The notes under the pieces are model-generated. The model made no database searches and was not told the DNA's origin. It worked only from the letters and a program-made list of their open reading frames with translations. From Exiguobacterium alkaliphilum 12/1 (GTDB taxonomy: Bacteria; Bacillota; Bacilli; Exiguobacteriales; Exiguobacteriaceae): a DNA stretch of 64,000 bases. Of this stretch, positions 19,540-28,356 are shown piece by piece; the first letter of the stretch is position 1, and every line of letters starts with the position of its first letter. Where the stretch lies: contig NZ_JJMW01000032.1 in assembly GCF_000714435.1 (NCBI RefSeq), forward strand, positions 55,625 through 119,624. Direction: 5' to 3'. Position numbers and translations under genes: made by a program.

Positions 19540-19743
19540 TCACTCCACAATCTCAAACGCCTTCACATACGCCACGTGATCAAGGAACAAAATCATCTCC
19601 TCATCGAATTGAACGAACCCGTCCGACGCGTGTCGGAACGATTGATAAATCGACTCGAGCGCCGCATAGCGGCTCTCCGCCTCGACCGTATACGTCAAAA
19701 TCTCTTCGTTGATCAAATGAAACTCAATCTCGTACGATTTCAT
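19540..19743 (-). CDS. Hypothetical small protein (67 aa)
   Basis: A 67-residue protein with an ATG at 19743 preceded by GGAGGAG. It is acidic and mixed alpha/beta, with no motif I recognise. It ends 12 nt before the MazG-like start, so the two are probably co-transcribed. Confidence 0.6.
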   Translation of the reverse strand: MKSYEIEFHLINEEILTYTVEAESRYAALESIYQSFRHASDGFVQFDEEMILFLDHVAYVKAFEIVE

Positions 19744-19813
19744 GCTGTCTCCTCCGTTTCGTGTGGATAGCGAGCCTGTCTGCTATCCTTTACCCGCTCT
19801 TCGCCGTCTCGTC

Positions 19814-20284
19814 TCAACATTCGTCCACCTCGTTGACTTCGGTCACAACGACACCCGTATCCCCGACTTTCCCCAAGTCGAGTACGGTCGGGTCTTCGTA
19901 CGCCAAGACGTGAAATTCTTGCTCGACCGTGCGGATCACGTAATGCGACAACGACCCCCGGTACGTGTTGACGCGTTCTGTCGACATCGTGTCTGCGGCG
20001 AATTGCGTGAATTGAGACGCCTTCAACTTCACGATCGGATAAGCATTTTGAAGCCCTGTTTCATCCATGGCGTGGTCTTCGATCGTCCCGAGAAATACGG
20101 CATATTGCTCAAAGCGGATGAGGATCCGGTCGCGCTCCGCGTCCCACGTCAATAACATCGTCGCATCCTCCGCTCCGAAACACGTCCACTCGAGCGGATA
20201 GTACATCTCGCCTTTCATCTGAAACGACTCGACGTCTAGCACGTAGCCCTCCGTCGTCATCAAAAATTTCAAATCGATGGCCAA
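19814..20284 (-). CDS. Hypothetical protein (156 aa)
   Basis: A soluble, beta-rich protein with no signal or membrane segment and no family I recognise. I prefer the TTG at 20284 as start, because AAAGGGGG lies at proper spacing before it; a longer form from 20302 would begin upstream of that ribosome site. It is followed on the same strand by two further small genes and is separated from the DUF350 operon by a terminator. Confidence 0.6.
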   Translation of the reverse strand: MAIDLKFLMTTEGYVLDVESFQMKGEMYYPLEWTCFGAEDATMLLTWDAERDRILIRFEQYAVFLGTIEDHAMDETGLQNAYPIVKLKASQFTQFAADTMSTERVNTYRGSLSHYVIRTVEQEFHVLAYEDPTVLDLGKVGDTGVVVTEVNEVDEC

Positions 20285-20304
20285 ACCGTTTCCCCCTTTC
20301 AAAA

Positions 20305-20330
20305 AAAGCGACGTTCGAAAACGTCGCTTT
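20305..20330 (-). terminator. Terminator ending the zapA-mutS2-DUF350 operon
   Basis: 11-bp arms (20305-20315, 20320-20330) followed on the minus strand by a run of T (20301-20307). It lies just after the 28-residue membrane peptide gene. Confidence 0.85.
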
Positions 20331-20333
20331 CCC

Positions 20334-20420
20334 TCAATAAAAGATAAACCACAGTGCCGCGGCCACTAAAAACAGGCCGGCCCCGATGAAGAGAATCTTC
20401 GCTAATCGTTCATATACCAT
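20334..20420 (-). CDS. Single-pass membrane peptide (28 aa)
   Basis: A tiny ORF from ATG 20420 to TGA 20334, with GAGGTG 6 nt upstream. The product is one hydrophobic helix (ILFIGAGLFLVAAALWFIF) with a short basic N-terminus. It starts 4 nt after the DUF350 stop and ends 3 nt before a terminator, so it is the last cistron of that operon. Function is unknown. Confidence 0.6.
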   Translation of the reverse strand: MVYERLAKILFIGAGLFLVAAALWFIFY

Positions 20421-20424
20421 GTCT

Positions 20425-20841
20425 TCACCTCACTAACGCCGCACCGACGATGAGCGAGACACCGATTGAGAGGAGGAACGCCAAAAGTCCGACGGCGATG
20501 TTCCCTCTCCCGATCTCTTCGTTCACCTTCAAGGACGGGGTCAAAAATTCAAACAACCAATACGTGACGAGGAGCAAGAAGAACCCGAAGCCCCCGCCGA
20601 CCAAAATGTCGACCATCCGATCGTGGTGGCTCTCGACGACACGGAAGATGTTGGCGAGACCGACGACCTTCCCGCCCGTCGCGAGCGCCACGGCGATGTT
20701 CCCTTTTTGAATCTCGCGCCAATTGCTGTACGGCGTCGTCACCTCGAAGATGGCGAGCCCGACGACAATCATAAGCCCGGCGATCGTATAAAGACCGAAC
20801 GACTCGAGCATGACGTTAAACGTTACGTTACCCAATAGCAT
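20425..20841 (-). CDS. DUF350 family membrane protein (YshE-like)
   Basis: A 138-residue protein with four hydrophobic segments arranged as two repeats. Each repeat has a GNIAVAL/GNIAVGL element, which is the DUF350 signature. It lies 7 nt after mutS2, the same place as yshE in Bacillus subtilis. GAGGACGAG precedes the ATG. Function of the family is unknown. Confidence 0.8.
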   Translation of the reverse strand: MLLGNVTFNVMLESFGLYTIAGLMIVVGLAIFEVTTPYSNWREIQKGNIAVALATGGKVVGLANIFRVVESHHDRMVDILVGGGFGFFLLLVTYWLFEFLTPSLKVNEEIGRGNIAVGLLAFLLSIGVSLIVGAALVR

Positions 20842-20848
20842 CTCGTCC

Positions 20849-23203
20849 TCACTTCAACTCGACGACCGTGACCCCGAGTCCACCTTCGCCCATGCCGCCC
20901 GGGCGCTGACTCTTCACGTGGCGATGTCCTTTCAAGAACTCTTGCGTCGCTTGTCGCATCGCTCCCGTACCGAGCCCATGGATGATGCGGACGTTGTCGT
21001 AACCCGACACGAGCGCCTCGTCGATATATTTGTCTAGGCGTGAGAGTCCTTCCTCGACGCGGACCCCTCGCAAATCGAGCTCCGACTTCGTCGTGCTCTG
21101 GCGCTTCAACGAGCTGCCTTTCGCTTTAAGCGGCTGCTCTTTCGACGGTCCGATCTTCTGAAGGTCGTCCGCTTTGACGTTCACTTTCATGATCCCGACC
21201 TGGACGTTGTACTCGTTGTCGTTGATCTGGTTCACGATATAGCCTTTTTGATTGAACGTCGTCACTTTCACTTCTTCGCCTTTACTGAACGTACGTTTCT
21301 GTTGCGCTTTTTGTTTCACTTTTTGGATCTTTTTATCTTGGAGCGTCGGTTTCGCCGATTCGAGCTCTTTCTTCGCGGCGATGATCTCATGCTCTTTGAC
21401 GATGCCCTGCTCACGCAGCTTCTTCAATCGGTCGATGACTTCGTTCGCTTGGCGCTTCGCCTGCTCGACCGCCTTATCGGCTTTCGCCTCGGCCTCGCTA
21501 AACATCGTATCGCGTTCTTTCTCGAACTCCGTCATCTTCGCCTCGAACGCCGCCTGCTCTTCTTCGAGGTCGTGGCGCTTGACGATCAACTCTTGTTCGA
21601 GTTGCTCGGCGCGTTGTTTCGCCGACTCGAGCTCGTTGATCATCGATTCGACCGACTCGGCGTCGGTGCCGACGTGGCTCCGCGCCTTGTCGATGACGTC
21701 CTCGGACAACCCGAGGCGACGGCTAATCTCGAACGCGTTCGAGCGTCCCGGCACACCGATCAACAGACGGTACGTCGGGCTGAGCGACTCGATATCAAAC
21801 TCCATCGAGGCGTTCATGACGCCTTCCCGGTTATAGGCGTACGCCTTCAGTTCCGAGTAGTGCGTCGTCGCGGCCACACGGGCGCCACGGCGCTTCACTT
21901 CGTCGAGGATGGCGATGGCGAGGGCGGCCCCTTCTTGTGGGTCGGTCCCGGCACCGAGCTCATCGAACAAGACGAGTGACATGAAGTCGATCTTGTCGAG
22001 CATGCTGACGATGTTCGTCATGTGCGAACTGAACGTCGAGAGACTCTGCTCGATTGACTGCTCGTCCCCGATATCGGCGTAGACGGCGTCAAAGACGGAT
22101 AGCTCCGTCCCAAACTCAGCCGGCACGTAAAGACCGGACTGTACCATGAGCTGAAGCAGACCGATCGTCTTGAGCGTGACTGTCTTCCCGCCGGTGTTCG
22201 GGCCGGTGATGACGAGCGACGTGTAATCCTCACCGAGCTCGACCGTGATCGGGACGACCTCGTCGCGAGGGATGAACGGATGACGCGCCTGTTTCAACTT
22301 GATTTCCCGGGCGTCGTTCAGCTTCGGCTCGGTCGCCTTCAACTCATGACCGTACGCGACTTTCGCGAACACGAAGTCGAGCGTGGCGAGCACGTCGAGG
22401 TTCGTCACGACCGAATCGGCAACACCGCCGACAAGGTTCGACAGCTCGCTCAAGATGCGGTCGATCTCGGCGCGTTCTTTCAAACGCACTTCTTGAATCT
22501 CGTTGTTGATCGAGACGATTGCCTGCGGCTCGATGAAGAGCGTCTGACCGGAAGCCGACTGGTCGTGGACGATCCCGCCGAACGCTTGGCGGTACTCTTG
22601 TTTCACCGGGACGACGTAACGGTCGTTTCGGATCGTGACGATGGCGTCCGACAACATCTTGGCGTTGTTGCGGAGAATGTTGTCGATGCGGGAACGGACG
22701 CTTCCTTCATAGCTACGGAGCTGCGTCCGGAGACCGCGCAGTTGTGAGCTCGCCGAGTCTTGGACCGTGCCTTGGTCGTCGATGGCGTGGCGAATCGACT
22801 GCTCGACTTCAATCAGTTTCGTCAAGCGCTCCGCATACTCGTCGAGACGCGGGATACGGAGGTCTTCGTTGTCTTCGTGAAGCTTTTCAAAGAAGTTCTT
22901 CACTTGGCGGCCGCTGTACATGACGGCGGCGACGGCGAGCAGTTCACTCGTCGAGAGCACCGAGCCGATGGCGGCCCGTTTCACTTCGGCGCGGACGTCG
23001 GTCAAGCCACCGAGTGGGAGTCGGTCACGGAGACGGACGACCTCGGTCGCCTCCTTCGTGACGTTCAAATTGGCGAGCACCCGGTCGTATGAGTAATCGG
23101 GTTGCATCGTGAGCGCCCGGTCTTTCCCGAGCGAGCTCGCGGCGTGGGCGGCGAGCTGTTGGCGTAATTTTTCATATTCTAAAACGCGTAACGCGTGGTC
23201 CAT
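20849..23203 (-). CDS. mutS2: MutS2 ATPase/endonuclease
   Basis: A 784-residue protein of normal MutS2 length. It has a MutS-type clamp/lever region, Walker A TGPNTGGKT near residue 335, Walker B LVLFDELGAGTD near 410, a long Glu/Lys-rich coiled coil, and a C-terminal Smr domain with LDLRG and HGLGTGAM motifs. MutS2 suppresses homologous recombination and, in Bacillus, also acts on collided ribosomes; the Smr domain is the nuclease part. The ATG at 23203 abuts the polX stop. It is part of the zapA-cvpA-polX-mutS2 operon. Confidence 0.95.
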   Translation of the reverse strand: MDHALRVLEYEKLRQQLAAHAASSLGKDRALTMQPDYSYDRVLANLNVTKEATEVVRLRDRLPLGGLTDVRAEVKRAAIGSVLSTSELLAVAAVMYSGRQVKNFFEKLHEDNEDLRIPRLDEYAERLTKLIEVEQSIRHAIDDQGTVQDSASSQLRGLRTQLRSYEGSVRSRIDNILRNNAKMLSDAIVTIRNDRYVVPVKQEYRQAFGGIVHDQSASGQTLFIEPQAIVSINNEIQEVRLKERAEIDRILSELSNLVGGVADSVVTNLDVLATLDFVFAKVAYGHELKATEPKLNDAREIKLKQARHPFIPRDEVVPITVELGEDYTSLVITGPNTGGKTVTLKTIGLLQLMVQSGLYVPAEFGTELSVFDAVYADIGDEQSIEQSLSTFSSHMTNIVSMLDKIDFMSLVLFDELGAGTDPQEGAALAIAILDEVKRRGARVAATTHYSELKAYAYNREGVMNASMEFDIESLSPTYRLLIGVPGRSNAFEISRRLGLSEDVIDKARSHVGTDAESVESMINELESAKQRAEQLEQELIVKRHDLEEEQAAFEAKMTEFEKERDTMFSEAEAKADKAVEQAKRQANEVIDRLKKLREQGIVKEHEIIAAKKELESAKPTLQDKKIQKVKQKAQQKRTFSKGEEVKVTTFNQKGYIVNQINDNEYNVQVGIMKVNVKADDLQKIGPSKEQPLKAKGSSLKRQSTTKSELDLRGVRVEEGLSRLDKYIDEALVSGYDNVRIIHGLGTGAMRQATQEFLKGHRHVKSQRPGGMGEGGLGVTVVELK

Positions 23204-24913
23204 CTAGCATGTTCCTTTCTGTCGCTTCGCGTCGAAGAACGCCTTGGCGTCCTTAAACGAGAGGCAGTTGATGATATCGGACGGTTCGAGATAGGCTTTA
23301 CGGGCGTGCAAGACGCCGAGCGCCATATCTTCCATCATGTCCGGGTGATGCGTGTCGGTGTTGATCATCATTTTGACGCCGGCCGCTTTCGCTTTCTTCA
23401 ACGTCGAGGCCGTCAAATCGAGCCGGTTCGGGTTGGCGTTCAACTCGAGCGCCGTGCCCGTCTCTTTCGCGAGGGCGATCAAGCGCTCCTCGTCGATCGG
23501 ATAGCCGTCACGGCGTCCGATGAGTCGGCCCGTCGGATGAGCGATGACGTTGACGTAAGGCGAACGACAGGCGTTCTCGAGCCGGGACATGATTTCGTCG
23601 ACCGATTGGTCCATCTTTGAGTGGATTGAGGCGACGACGTAGTCGAGCGTCGCTAAAAACTCCGGCTCATAGTCGAGCGTGCCGTCAGGCCGGATATCCA
23701 TCTCGACGCCGCGCAACACGTGCATGTCGTGCTTCTTCGCGGCTTCGAGGATCTCTTCCCCTTGCGCTTCGAGACGTTCCTCGGTCAAGCCGTTGACGAA
23801 CGTCATGTACTTGCCGTGATCGGTGATGGCGATCCACTCGTAGCCGCGCGCTTTCATCGCCGCTACTAGCTCGTCGACCGTCAACTTCCCGTCCGACCAG
23901 ACCGTGTGCATGTGGGCGTCGGCCTTGATGTCGTCGAGTGTGACGAGTTTCGACAAGTCGTGCTCGAACTCGAGGTTTCCTGCCCGCAGCTCGGGCGGGA
24001 TGAACGGCAGGCCGTAACGCTCGAACAGCTCCGCTTCCGTCTCCGGTTGCCAGAGGCCGTCCGCCGTCTCGACGCCGTACTCGGAGATCGACTCGCCTTT
24101 TGCTTTCGCGAGCTGGCGCATTCGGACGTTATGGTCTTTCGAACCGGTGAAGTGGTGGAGCGTCGCAGCGAATGCGCCCGGCTCGACCATCCGGAAGTCG
24201 ACCGACACCATCTCTTCGCGTTCGAGGACGAGCGATACTTTCGTTTCCCCGGCCGCGATGACTTCATTGATGAACGGGAGCTCGAGCAGCTTGTCCCGGA
24301 GGGCGACCGGTTCTTCGGTCGCGATGATGAAGTCCAAGTCTTTACACGTCTCTTCGGCCCGGCGGAAGCTACCCCCGACCGAATGACGGAGGACGAGTGA
24401 TTCGTTTTCGAGCACGGTCTCGATCTCTTCGACGACCGGACGCATCATCGCGTACGATAGGCGTTCCGGGCGCGATTCGAGGTTTTTCGCCGCGGCGAGC
24501 AGTTTCTCGACGCTCTTCGCGCCGAAGCGTGGGAGCTCGGAAGCCGTCCCGTCTTCGAGGACGCGGATGAGCGACTCCAAGTCGACGACCCCGATCTCAC
24601 GGAGTTGCGCGAGCTTCTTGCCACCGAGCCCTTGAATCTTGAGTAATTTCATCAGACCGAACGGGATCTCTTCTTGGAGCGACTCGAGCACTTCGCTCCG
24701 CCCCGTGTCACGCCATTCTTCGAGCACGGCCGCCGTGCCTTTACCGATGCCTGGGATCGTCGTCAAATCCTCGATCTCATCGAGTTCAAGTTCTGAGTTC
24801 TCAAGCGCCGTCGCGGCTTTCCGGAAGGCGTTGATTTTGAACGGGTTCTCACCCTTTATTTCCATGTATTGTGCGATTTTTTCGAGCAGCATCATCGCTT
24901 CAACTTTATTCAT
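23204..24913 (-). CDS. polX: DNA polymerase/3'-5' exonuclease PolX
   Basis: A 569-residue protein. It has N-terminal helix-hairpin-helix motifs (TTIPGIGKGTA), a family-X polymerase core with GGSFRR and the metal-binding DLDF near residue 195, and a C-terminal PHP domain starting DAHMHTVWSDG near residue 340 with further His/Asp motifs (TDHG, HPTG). The PHP domain gives the 3'-5' exonuclease and AP-endonuclease activity used in base-excision repair. The start has AAGGGGG upstream. It is directly followed by mutS2. Confidence 0.95.
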   Translation of the reverse strand: MNKVEAMMLLEKIAQYMEIKGENPFKINAFRKAATALENSELELDEIEDLTTIPGIGKGTAAVLEEWRDTGRSEVLESLQEEIPFGLMKLLKIQGLGGKKLAQLREIGVVDLESLIRVLEDGTASELPRFGAKSVEKLLAAAKNLESRPERLSYAMMRPVVEEIETVLENESLVLRHSVGGSFRRAEETCKDLDFIIATEEPVALRDKLLELPFINEVIAAGETKVSLVLEREEMVSVDFRMVEPGAFAATLHHFTGSKDHNVRMRQLAKAKGESISEYGVETADGLWQPETEAELFERYGLPFIPPELRAGNLEFEHDLSKLVTLDDIKADAHMHTVWSDGKLTVDELVAAMKARGYEWIAITDHGKYMTFVNGLTEERLEAQGEEILEAAKKHDMHVLRGVEMDIRPDGTLDYEPEFLATLDYVVASIHSKMDQSVDEIMSRLENACRSPYVNVIAHPTGRLIGRRDGYPIDEERLIALAKETGTALELNANPNRLDLTASTLKKAKAAGVKMMINTDTHHPDMMEDMALGVLHARKAYLEPSDIINCLSFKDAKAFFDAKRQKGTC

Positions 24914-24940
24914 AACTTTTCCCCCTTATCCATACAGAAA

Positions 24941-24976
24941 AGGCCGAGACACAAGCACTTGCTTGCATTCCGGCCT
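24941..24976 (-). terminator. Possible weak terminator between cvpA and polX
   Basis: An aggccg/cggcct stem with a long, partly paired loop, followed on the minus strand by TTTTCTG. It may reduce read-through from zapA-cvpA into polX. Confidence 0.5.
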
Positions 24977-24982
24977 GTCGTG

Positions 24983-25519
24983 TCACAGCATCTTATTCGA
25001 GAACCATTCCGAAAGATACGGTGTATCTTGAATGATGAACGTCGCAAGCGACGAGTTGTCGACGGCGTTTTGCACACCGGCCATCGGGACGAACGCGATC
25101 ACCCAAAGGATGAAGAACGTGATGACGTACGACTCGAAAAATCCGAGGACGGCACCGATAATCCCTTTCAATTGACGCAAGATCGGCAAGTCCGTCAAGA
25201 AGTCGAGCATCGACAAGATGAGATGCAAGACGAGTTTCGTGATGACGAACAAGACGACGAACCAGAAGACGTTATAAAACGTCATCTCGATCCCTGAGAG
25301 CGAGTTCAAGTCGAGCACACCGCCAGGGAGCGTCCCGTCAAGTTGAGATGGATATGGGATCCATAGTTTGAACGCTTCGGCGAGGTCCCGGTAATAGGCG
25401 TTGGCGACGATAAAACTGATGATGAGCGCGACCCAGTGGCCGAGCTGTAGAATCGCCCCACGGCGGAAACCGTTGACGATTCCGATAAACAAGAAAAACA
25501 GTATAAGTAGAGTAACCAT
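24983..25519 (-). CDS. CvpA family membrane protein
   Basis: A 178-residue protein with four transmembrane helices and the CvpA-type glycine-rich start (GIVNGFRRGAI). It is the YshB position of the zapA-yshB-polX-mutS2 operon of Bacillus. The exact role of CvpA proteins is unsettled (envelope homeostasis, colicin V production in enterics). Confidence 0.85.
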   Translation of the reverse strand: MVTLLILFFLFIGIVNGFRRGAILQLGHWVALIISFIVANAYYRDLAEAFKLWIPYPSQLDGTLPGGVLDLNSLSGIEMTFYNVFWFVVLFVITKLVLHLILSMLDFLTDLPILRQLKGIIGAVLGFFESYVITFFILWVIAFVPMAGVQNAVDNSSLATFIIQDTPYLSEWFSNKML

Positions 25520-25527
25520 ATAGTAAT

Positions 25528-25749
25528 TTATTCTCCCGTATTTCGTTTAGATTTGACGTGATCGCTCGCGATTTGAATGGCCGCGAGAACCGCCGCCTGA
25601 CGAGCGTCTAAATGAGGGGACTGTTCACGAATCTCACGGATTTTACTATCGACGAGAAAGCCCACTTCCCTCACATGATCGGCTGGCTCCTCGCTCACAA
25701 TCGTATAATCTTGACCCGCGATGTGGATCGTTGTTCGTTGTACCTGCAC
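25528..25749 (-). CDS. zapA: Cell division protein ZapA
   Basis: A 73-residue protein with the ZapA pattern: an N-terminal strand with IHIAGQDYTI, then a helical tail with REIREQSP and AVLAAIQIA. ZapA binds and bundles FtsZ at the division ring. The GTG start at 25749 follows AGGAGGGGTG. It is first in the operon, 8 nt before cvpA. Confidence 0.9.
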   Translation of the reverse strand: MQVQRTTIHIAGQDYTIVSEEPADHVREVGFLVDSKIREIREQSPHLDARQAAVLAAIQIASDHVKSKRNTGE

Positions 25750-25968
25750 GCGTCACCCCTCCTTTACGTCTATTCAAAATTAATCATAACATCGATTGTA
25801 TATTAGGAAAAGAAGAAGCCCCTTCCTTTTATGCGACAACAATTTATGTTACCCTATTTCAAAGTTGTCAAACGTCAATCTTTGTTGAAAATGAAAAGAT
25901 AGGGTGGCAACCGCGCTGGAAATGTGCGAAAATAGCAACAATTCAAACATTTAGAAAGGATGATTTAT

Positions 25969-27174
25969 TTGAAATTACGAATTGGCCTTCTAGGTCGCAT
26001 CATCATCGCTATCGCGTTTGGTATTTTAATCGGTAGCCTCGTACCAGAAAGCCAGAGCTGGATTGTACGGACGTTCGTCACGTTCAACACGATTTTTGGG
26101 CAGTTCTTAGGCTTCGCTATCCCACTCATCATTCTCGCCTTCATCATCCCGGGCATCGGGGAGCTCGGAAAAGGTGCTGGCAAACTTGTCGGCTTGACGG
26201 CCGTCATCGCTTACTTGTCGACAATCGTCGCCGGTACGCTCGCTTACTTTGCGACGAGCAACTTGTTCCCACAAATCTTGGCACGCGATACGGCATCAGC
26301 TGAAAACCCAGAAGAAGCATTGCTCAGCGGATTCTTGAACTTTGAGATTCCACCTGTATTTGGTGTCATGACCGCGCTCGTCCTTGCCTTCGTCATCGGC
26401 ATCGGGATTGCCGCGATTGAAAGCAAACGTTCACTCGACCTTGCCATGGATTTCCGCGATATTATTGAACTCGTCATCAGCAAAGTCATCATTCCACTCT
26501 TACCGATTCACATCGCCGGAATTTTCATGAACATGACGTTCGCAGGTCAAGTCGCGCAGATTCTTTCTGTATTCTCGCTCGTCTTCGTCACAATCATCGT
26601 CCTCCATGCGACGATGCTCATGATTCAGTATTCGATCGCAGGCGGTCTCAACAAAGAGAACCCGTTCAAGTTGCTCAAAACGATGATGCCGGCTTACTTC
26701 ACAGCCATCGGGACGCAATCATCAGCTGCAACGATCCCGGTCACGCTTCGCCAAGCGAAAGCGAACAACGTCGACGAAGGCGTTGCCAACTTCGTCGTTC
26801 CTCTCTGTGCGACGATTCACTTGTCTGGTTCAACGATCACACTCACATCGGTCGGTGTCGCCCTCATGTACTTGAACGGCATGCCGATGTCATACGCCAT
26901 CGTCCTCCCGTTCATCCTCGCCCTCGGCGTCACGATGATCGCGGCACCAGGTGTCCCTGGTGGAGCCGTCATGGCCTCACTCGGACTGTTCGGTTCGATT
27001 CTCGGCTTCGACGCGACGATGCAGAGCTTGGTCATCGCGCTCTACTTGGCGCAAGATAGCTTCGGGACAGCGACGAACGTCACAGGTGACGGTGCCATCG
27101 CTAAAATCGTCCACTACTTCAAACGTCATACGAAACTACTCGACGATCCAAAAGCACGCGAAGAAATCGCATAA
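25969..27174 (+). CDS. Dicarboxylate/amino acid:cation symporter (DAACS family)
   Basis: A 401-residue polytopic membrane protein. It carries the DAACS marks: TQSSAATIPVT near residue 247, the AAPGVPGGA loop, and DSFGTATNVTGDG near 360, which form the substrate and sodium sites of glutamate/aspartate, C4-dicarboxylate and serine/threonine symporters. I chose TTG 25969 because AAAGGA sits 8 nt upstream, while the ATG at 25960 overlaps that site. A T-box-like string lies about 55 nt upstream. It ends at a strong terminator. Substrate cannot be told from sequence alone. Confidence 0.88.
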   Translation: MKLRIGLLGRIIIAIAFGILIGSLVPESQSWIVRTFVTFNTIFGQFLGFAIPLIILAFIIPGIGELGKGAGKLVGLTAVIAYLSTIVAGTLAYFATSNLFPQILARDTASAENPEEALLSGFLNFEIPPVFGVMTALVLAFVIGIGIAAIESKRSLDLAMDFRDIIELVISKVIIPLLPIHIAGIFMNMTFAGQVAQILSVFSLVFVTIIVLHATMLMIQYSIAGGLNKENPFKLLKTMMPAYFTAIGTQSSAATIPVTLRQAKANNVDEGVANFVVPLCATIHLSGSTITLTSVGVALMYLNGMPMSYAIVLPFILALGVTMIAAPGVPGGAVMASLGLFGSILGFDATMQSLVIALYLAQDSFGTATNVTGDGAIAKIVHYFKRHTKLLDDPKAREEIA

Positions 27175-27181
27175 CGTGCTC

Positions 27182-27209
27182 AACGGGCAAGCCTCACGGT
27201 TTGCCCGTT
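27182..27209 (+). terminator. Terminator after the symporter gene
   Basis: 9-bp arms (aacgggcaa / ttgcccgtt) around a 10-nt loop, followed by a T-run. Confidence 0.9.
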
Positions 27210-27236
27210 TTTCATACATATAAAGGGGGAAACGAA

Positions 27237-28082
27237 ATGGAATTCAAGGTTTGGGACGATCCCGGTGCGTTCTCAGAACGCGTCTTGCCGGAATTGATGA
27301 AGCGAGAAGCTGAGCACAGTCTGATGATTGGCATCCTCGGGAACATCCAGCGCGGCGTCTATTCCGCGTACCACCAATTGACGGTCGAGGACGACGGGCA
27401 GCTGCTCGCCATCATGCAAGTCACGCCCCCGCATCCGCTCAACTATGTCATCGTGGACGCTTCACGGGCACAAGACGTACACGAGACGGCTATCCCGGCA
27501 TTACTGGAACGGGATATCCCCTTCACCGAAATCGTGTCGGAACGCGTCCACGCCGAGACGTTCGCCACGCTCTGGCGCGAATATACCGGACAAAACGTCT
27601 CGCCTTTCATGGCACAAGGCCTATATCGGCTCGACCGCGTGAACGACATCGAGATGGCGGACGGGTCGATGCGTCATGCAACGACACGCGATCAAGGGCT
27701 CCTAGAGGGCTGGTTTCGCGCCTTCGAACGAGATTCGGGACTCGACCCGTCCGAGGCAGAAAAAGTGGTCCGTACCGTCACCATGATGATCGAGAACGAT
27801 GACGCCGTCATTTGGGAAGTCGACGGTATGCCCGTCTCATGCGCGAAACGTTCAAGGCCGACGGAGAACGGCGTCACCGTCTCGTTCGTTTATACCGTAC
27901 CTGAGCAACGGGGGAACGGCTATGGACGCTCCATCGTCGCCGCGCTCAGCCGTGAGCTGTTGAAGACGAAACGCTTCTGTACGCTCTACACCGATTTGAC
28001 TAATCCGACGTCAAATAAGATTTATCAAGAGGTCGGGTACGAACCGATCATGGAATCTTCATGGATCCGACTCGCTAGATGA
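27237..28082 (+). CDS. GNAT family N-acetyltransferase
   Basis: A 281-residue protein whose C-terminal half is a GNAT fold: VSFVYTVPEQRGNGYGRSIV is motif A with the Q/RxxGxG/A acetyl-CoA loop, followed by LYTDLTNPTSNKIYQEVGYEP, the typical motif B. The N-terminal half is a degenerate related domain. The ATG at 27237 follows AAAGGGGG. Substrate is unknown. Confidence 0.85.
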   Translation: MEFKVWDDPGAFSERVLPELMKREAEHSLMIGILGNIQRGVYSAYHQLTVEDDGQLLAIMQVTPPHPLNYVIVDASRAQDVHETAIPALLERDIPFTEIVSERVHAETFATLWREYTGQNVSPFMAQGLYRLDRVNDIEMADGSMRHATTRDQGLLEGWFRAFERDSGLDPSEAEKVVRTVTMMIENDDAVIWEVDGMPVSCAKRSRPTENGVTVSFVYTVPEQRGNGYGRSIVAALSRELLKTKRFCTLYTDLTNPTSNKIYQEVGYEPIMESSWIRLAR

Positions 28083-28124
28083 ATCCTCCCGCCTCCCCTA
28101 TACTGATAGGTGGAGGCGATTTTT

Positions 28125-28322
28125 ATGAGGCATTGGTGGAATCAAATCCCGAAACGGGTCCGTCACGTCGTAGCGACCGTCCTCATCGGCTCGGTCGTCG
28201 CTTATATGATGATTGTCGGCGGCATGAGCGTCCTTGACGACCCGAATTGGGATACGCTCTGGTTGAGCGTCTTCGGGGCCGCGCTGTTGACGTTCATCAG
28301 TTACCGGGCAACAAAAAAGTGA
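28125..28322 (+). CDS. Small membrane protein (65 aa)
   Basis: A 65-residue protein with two predicted transmembrane helices and basic ends. The ATG at 28125 has GGAGG 8 nt upstream. Its stop codon lies inside the left arm of a bidirectional terminator. I do not recognise a family. Confidence 0.65.
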   Translation: MRHWWNQIPKRVRHVVATVLIGSVVAYMMIVGGMSVLDDPNWDTLWLSVFGAALLTFISYRATKK

Positions 28323-28347
28323 TCGACGCGTTCGTCGATCACTTTTT
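28314..28347. terminator. Bidirectional terminator
   Basis: 15-bp perfect arms (28314-28328, 28333-28347) with a CGTT loop and A/T-rich ends. It serves the small membrane protein gene on plus and the M23 peptidase gene on minus. Confidence 0.92.
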
Positions 28348-28356
28348 GTATATCGC

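Noticed and set aside
21248..21979. Long plus-strand frame opposite mutS2
   Set aside because: Antisense shadow of mutS2; composition (Arg/Leu/Phe-rich) is typical of GC-skewed shadows.
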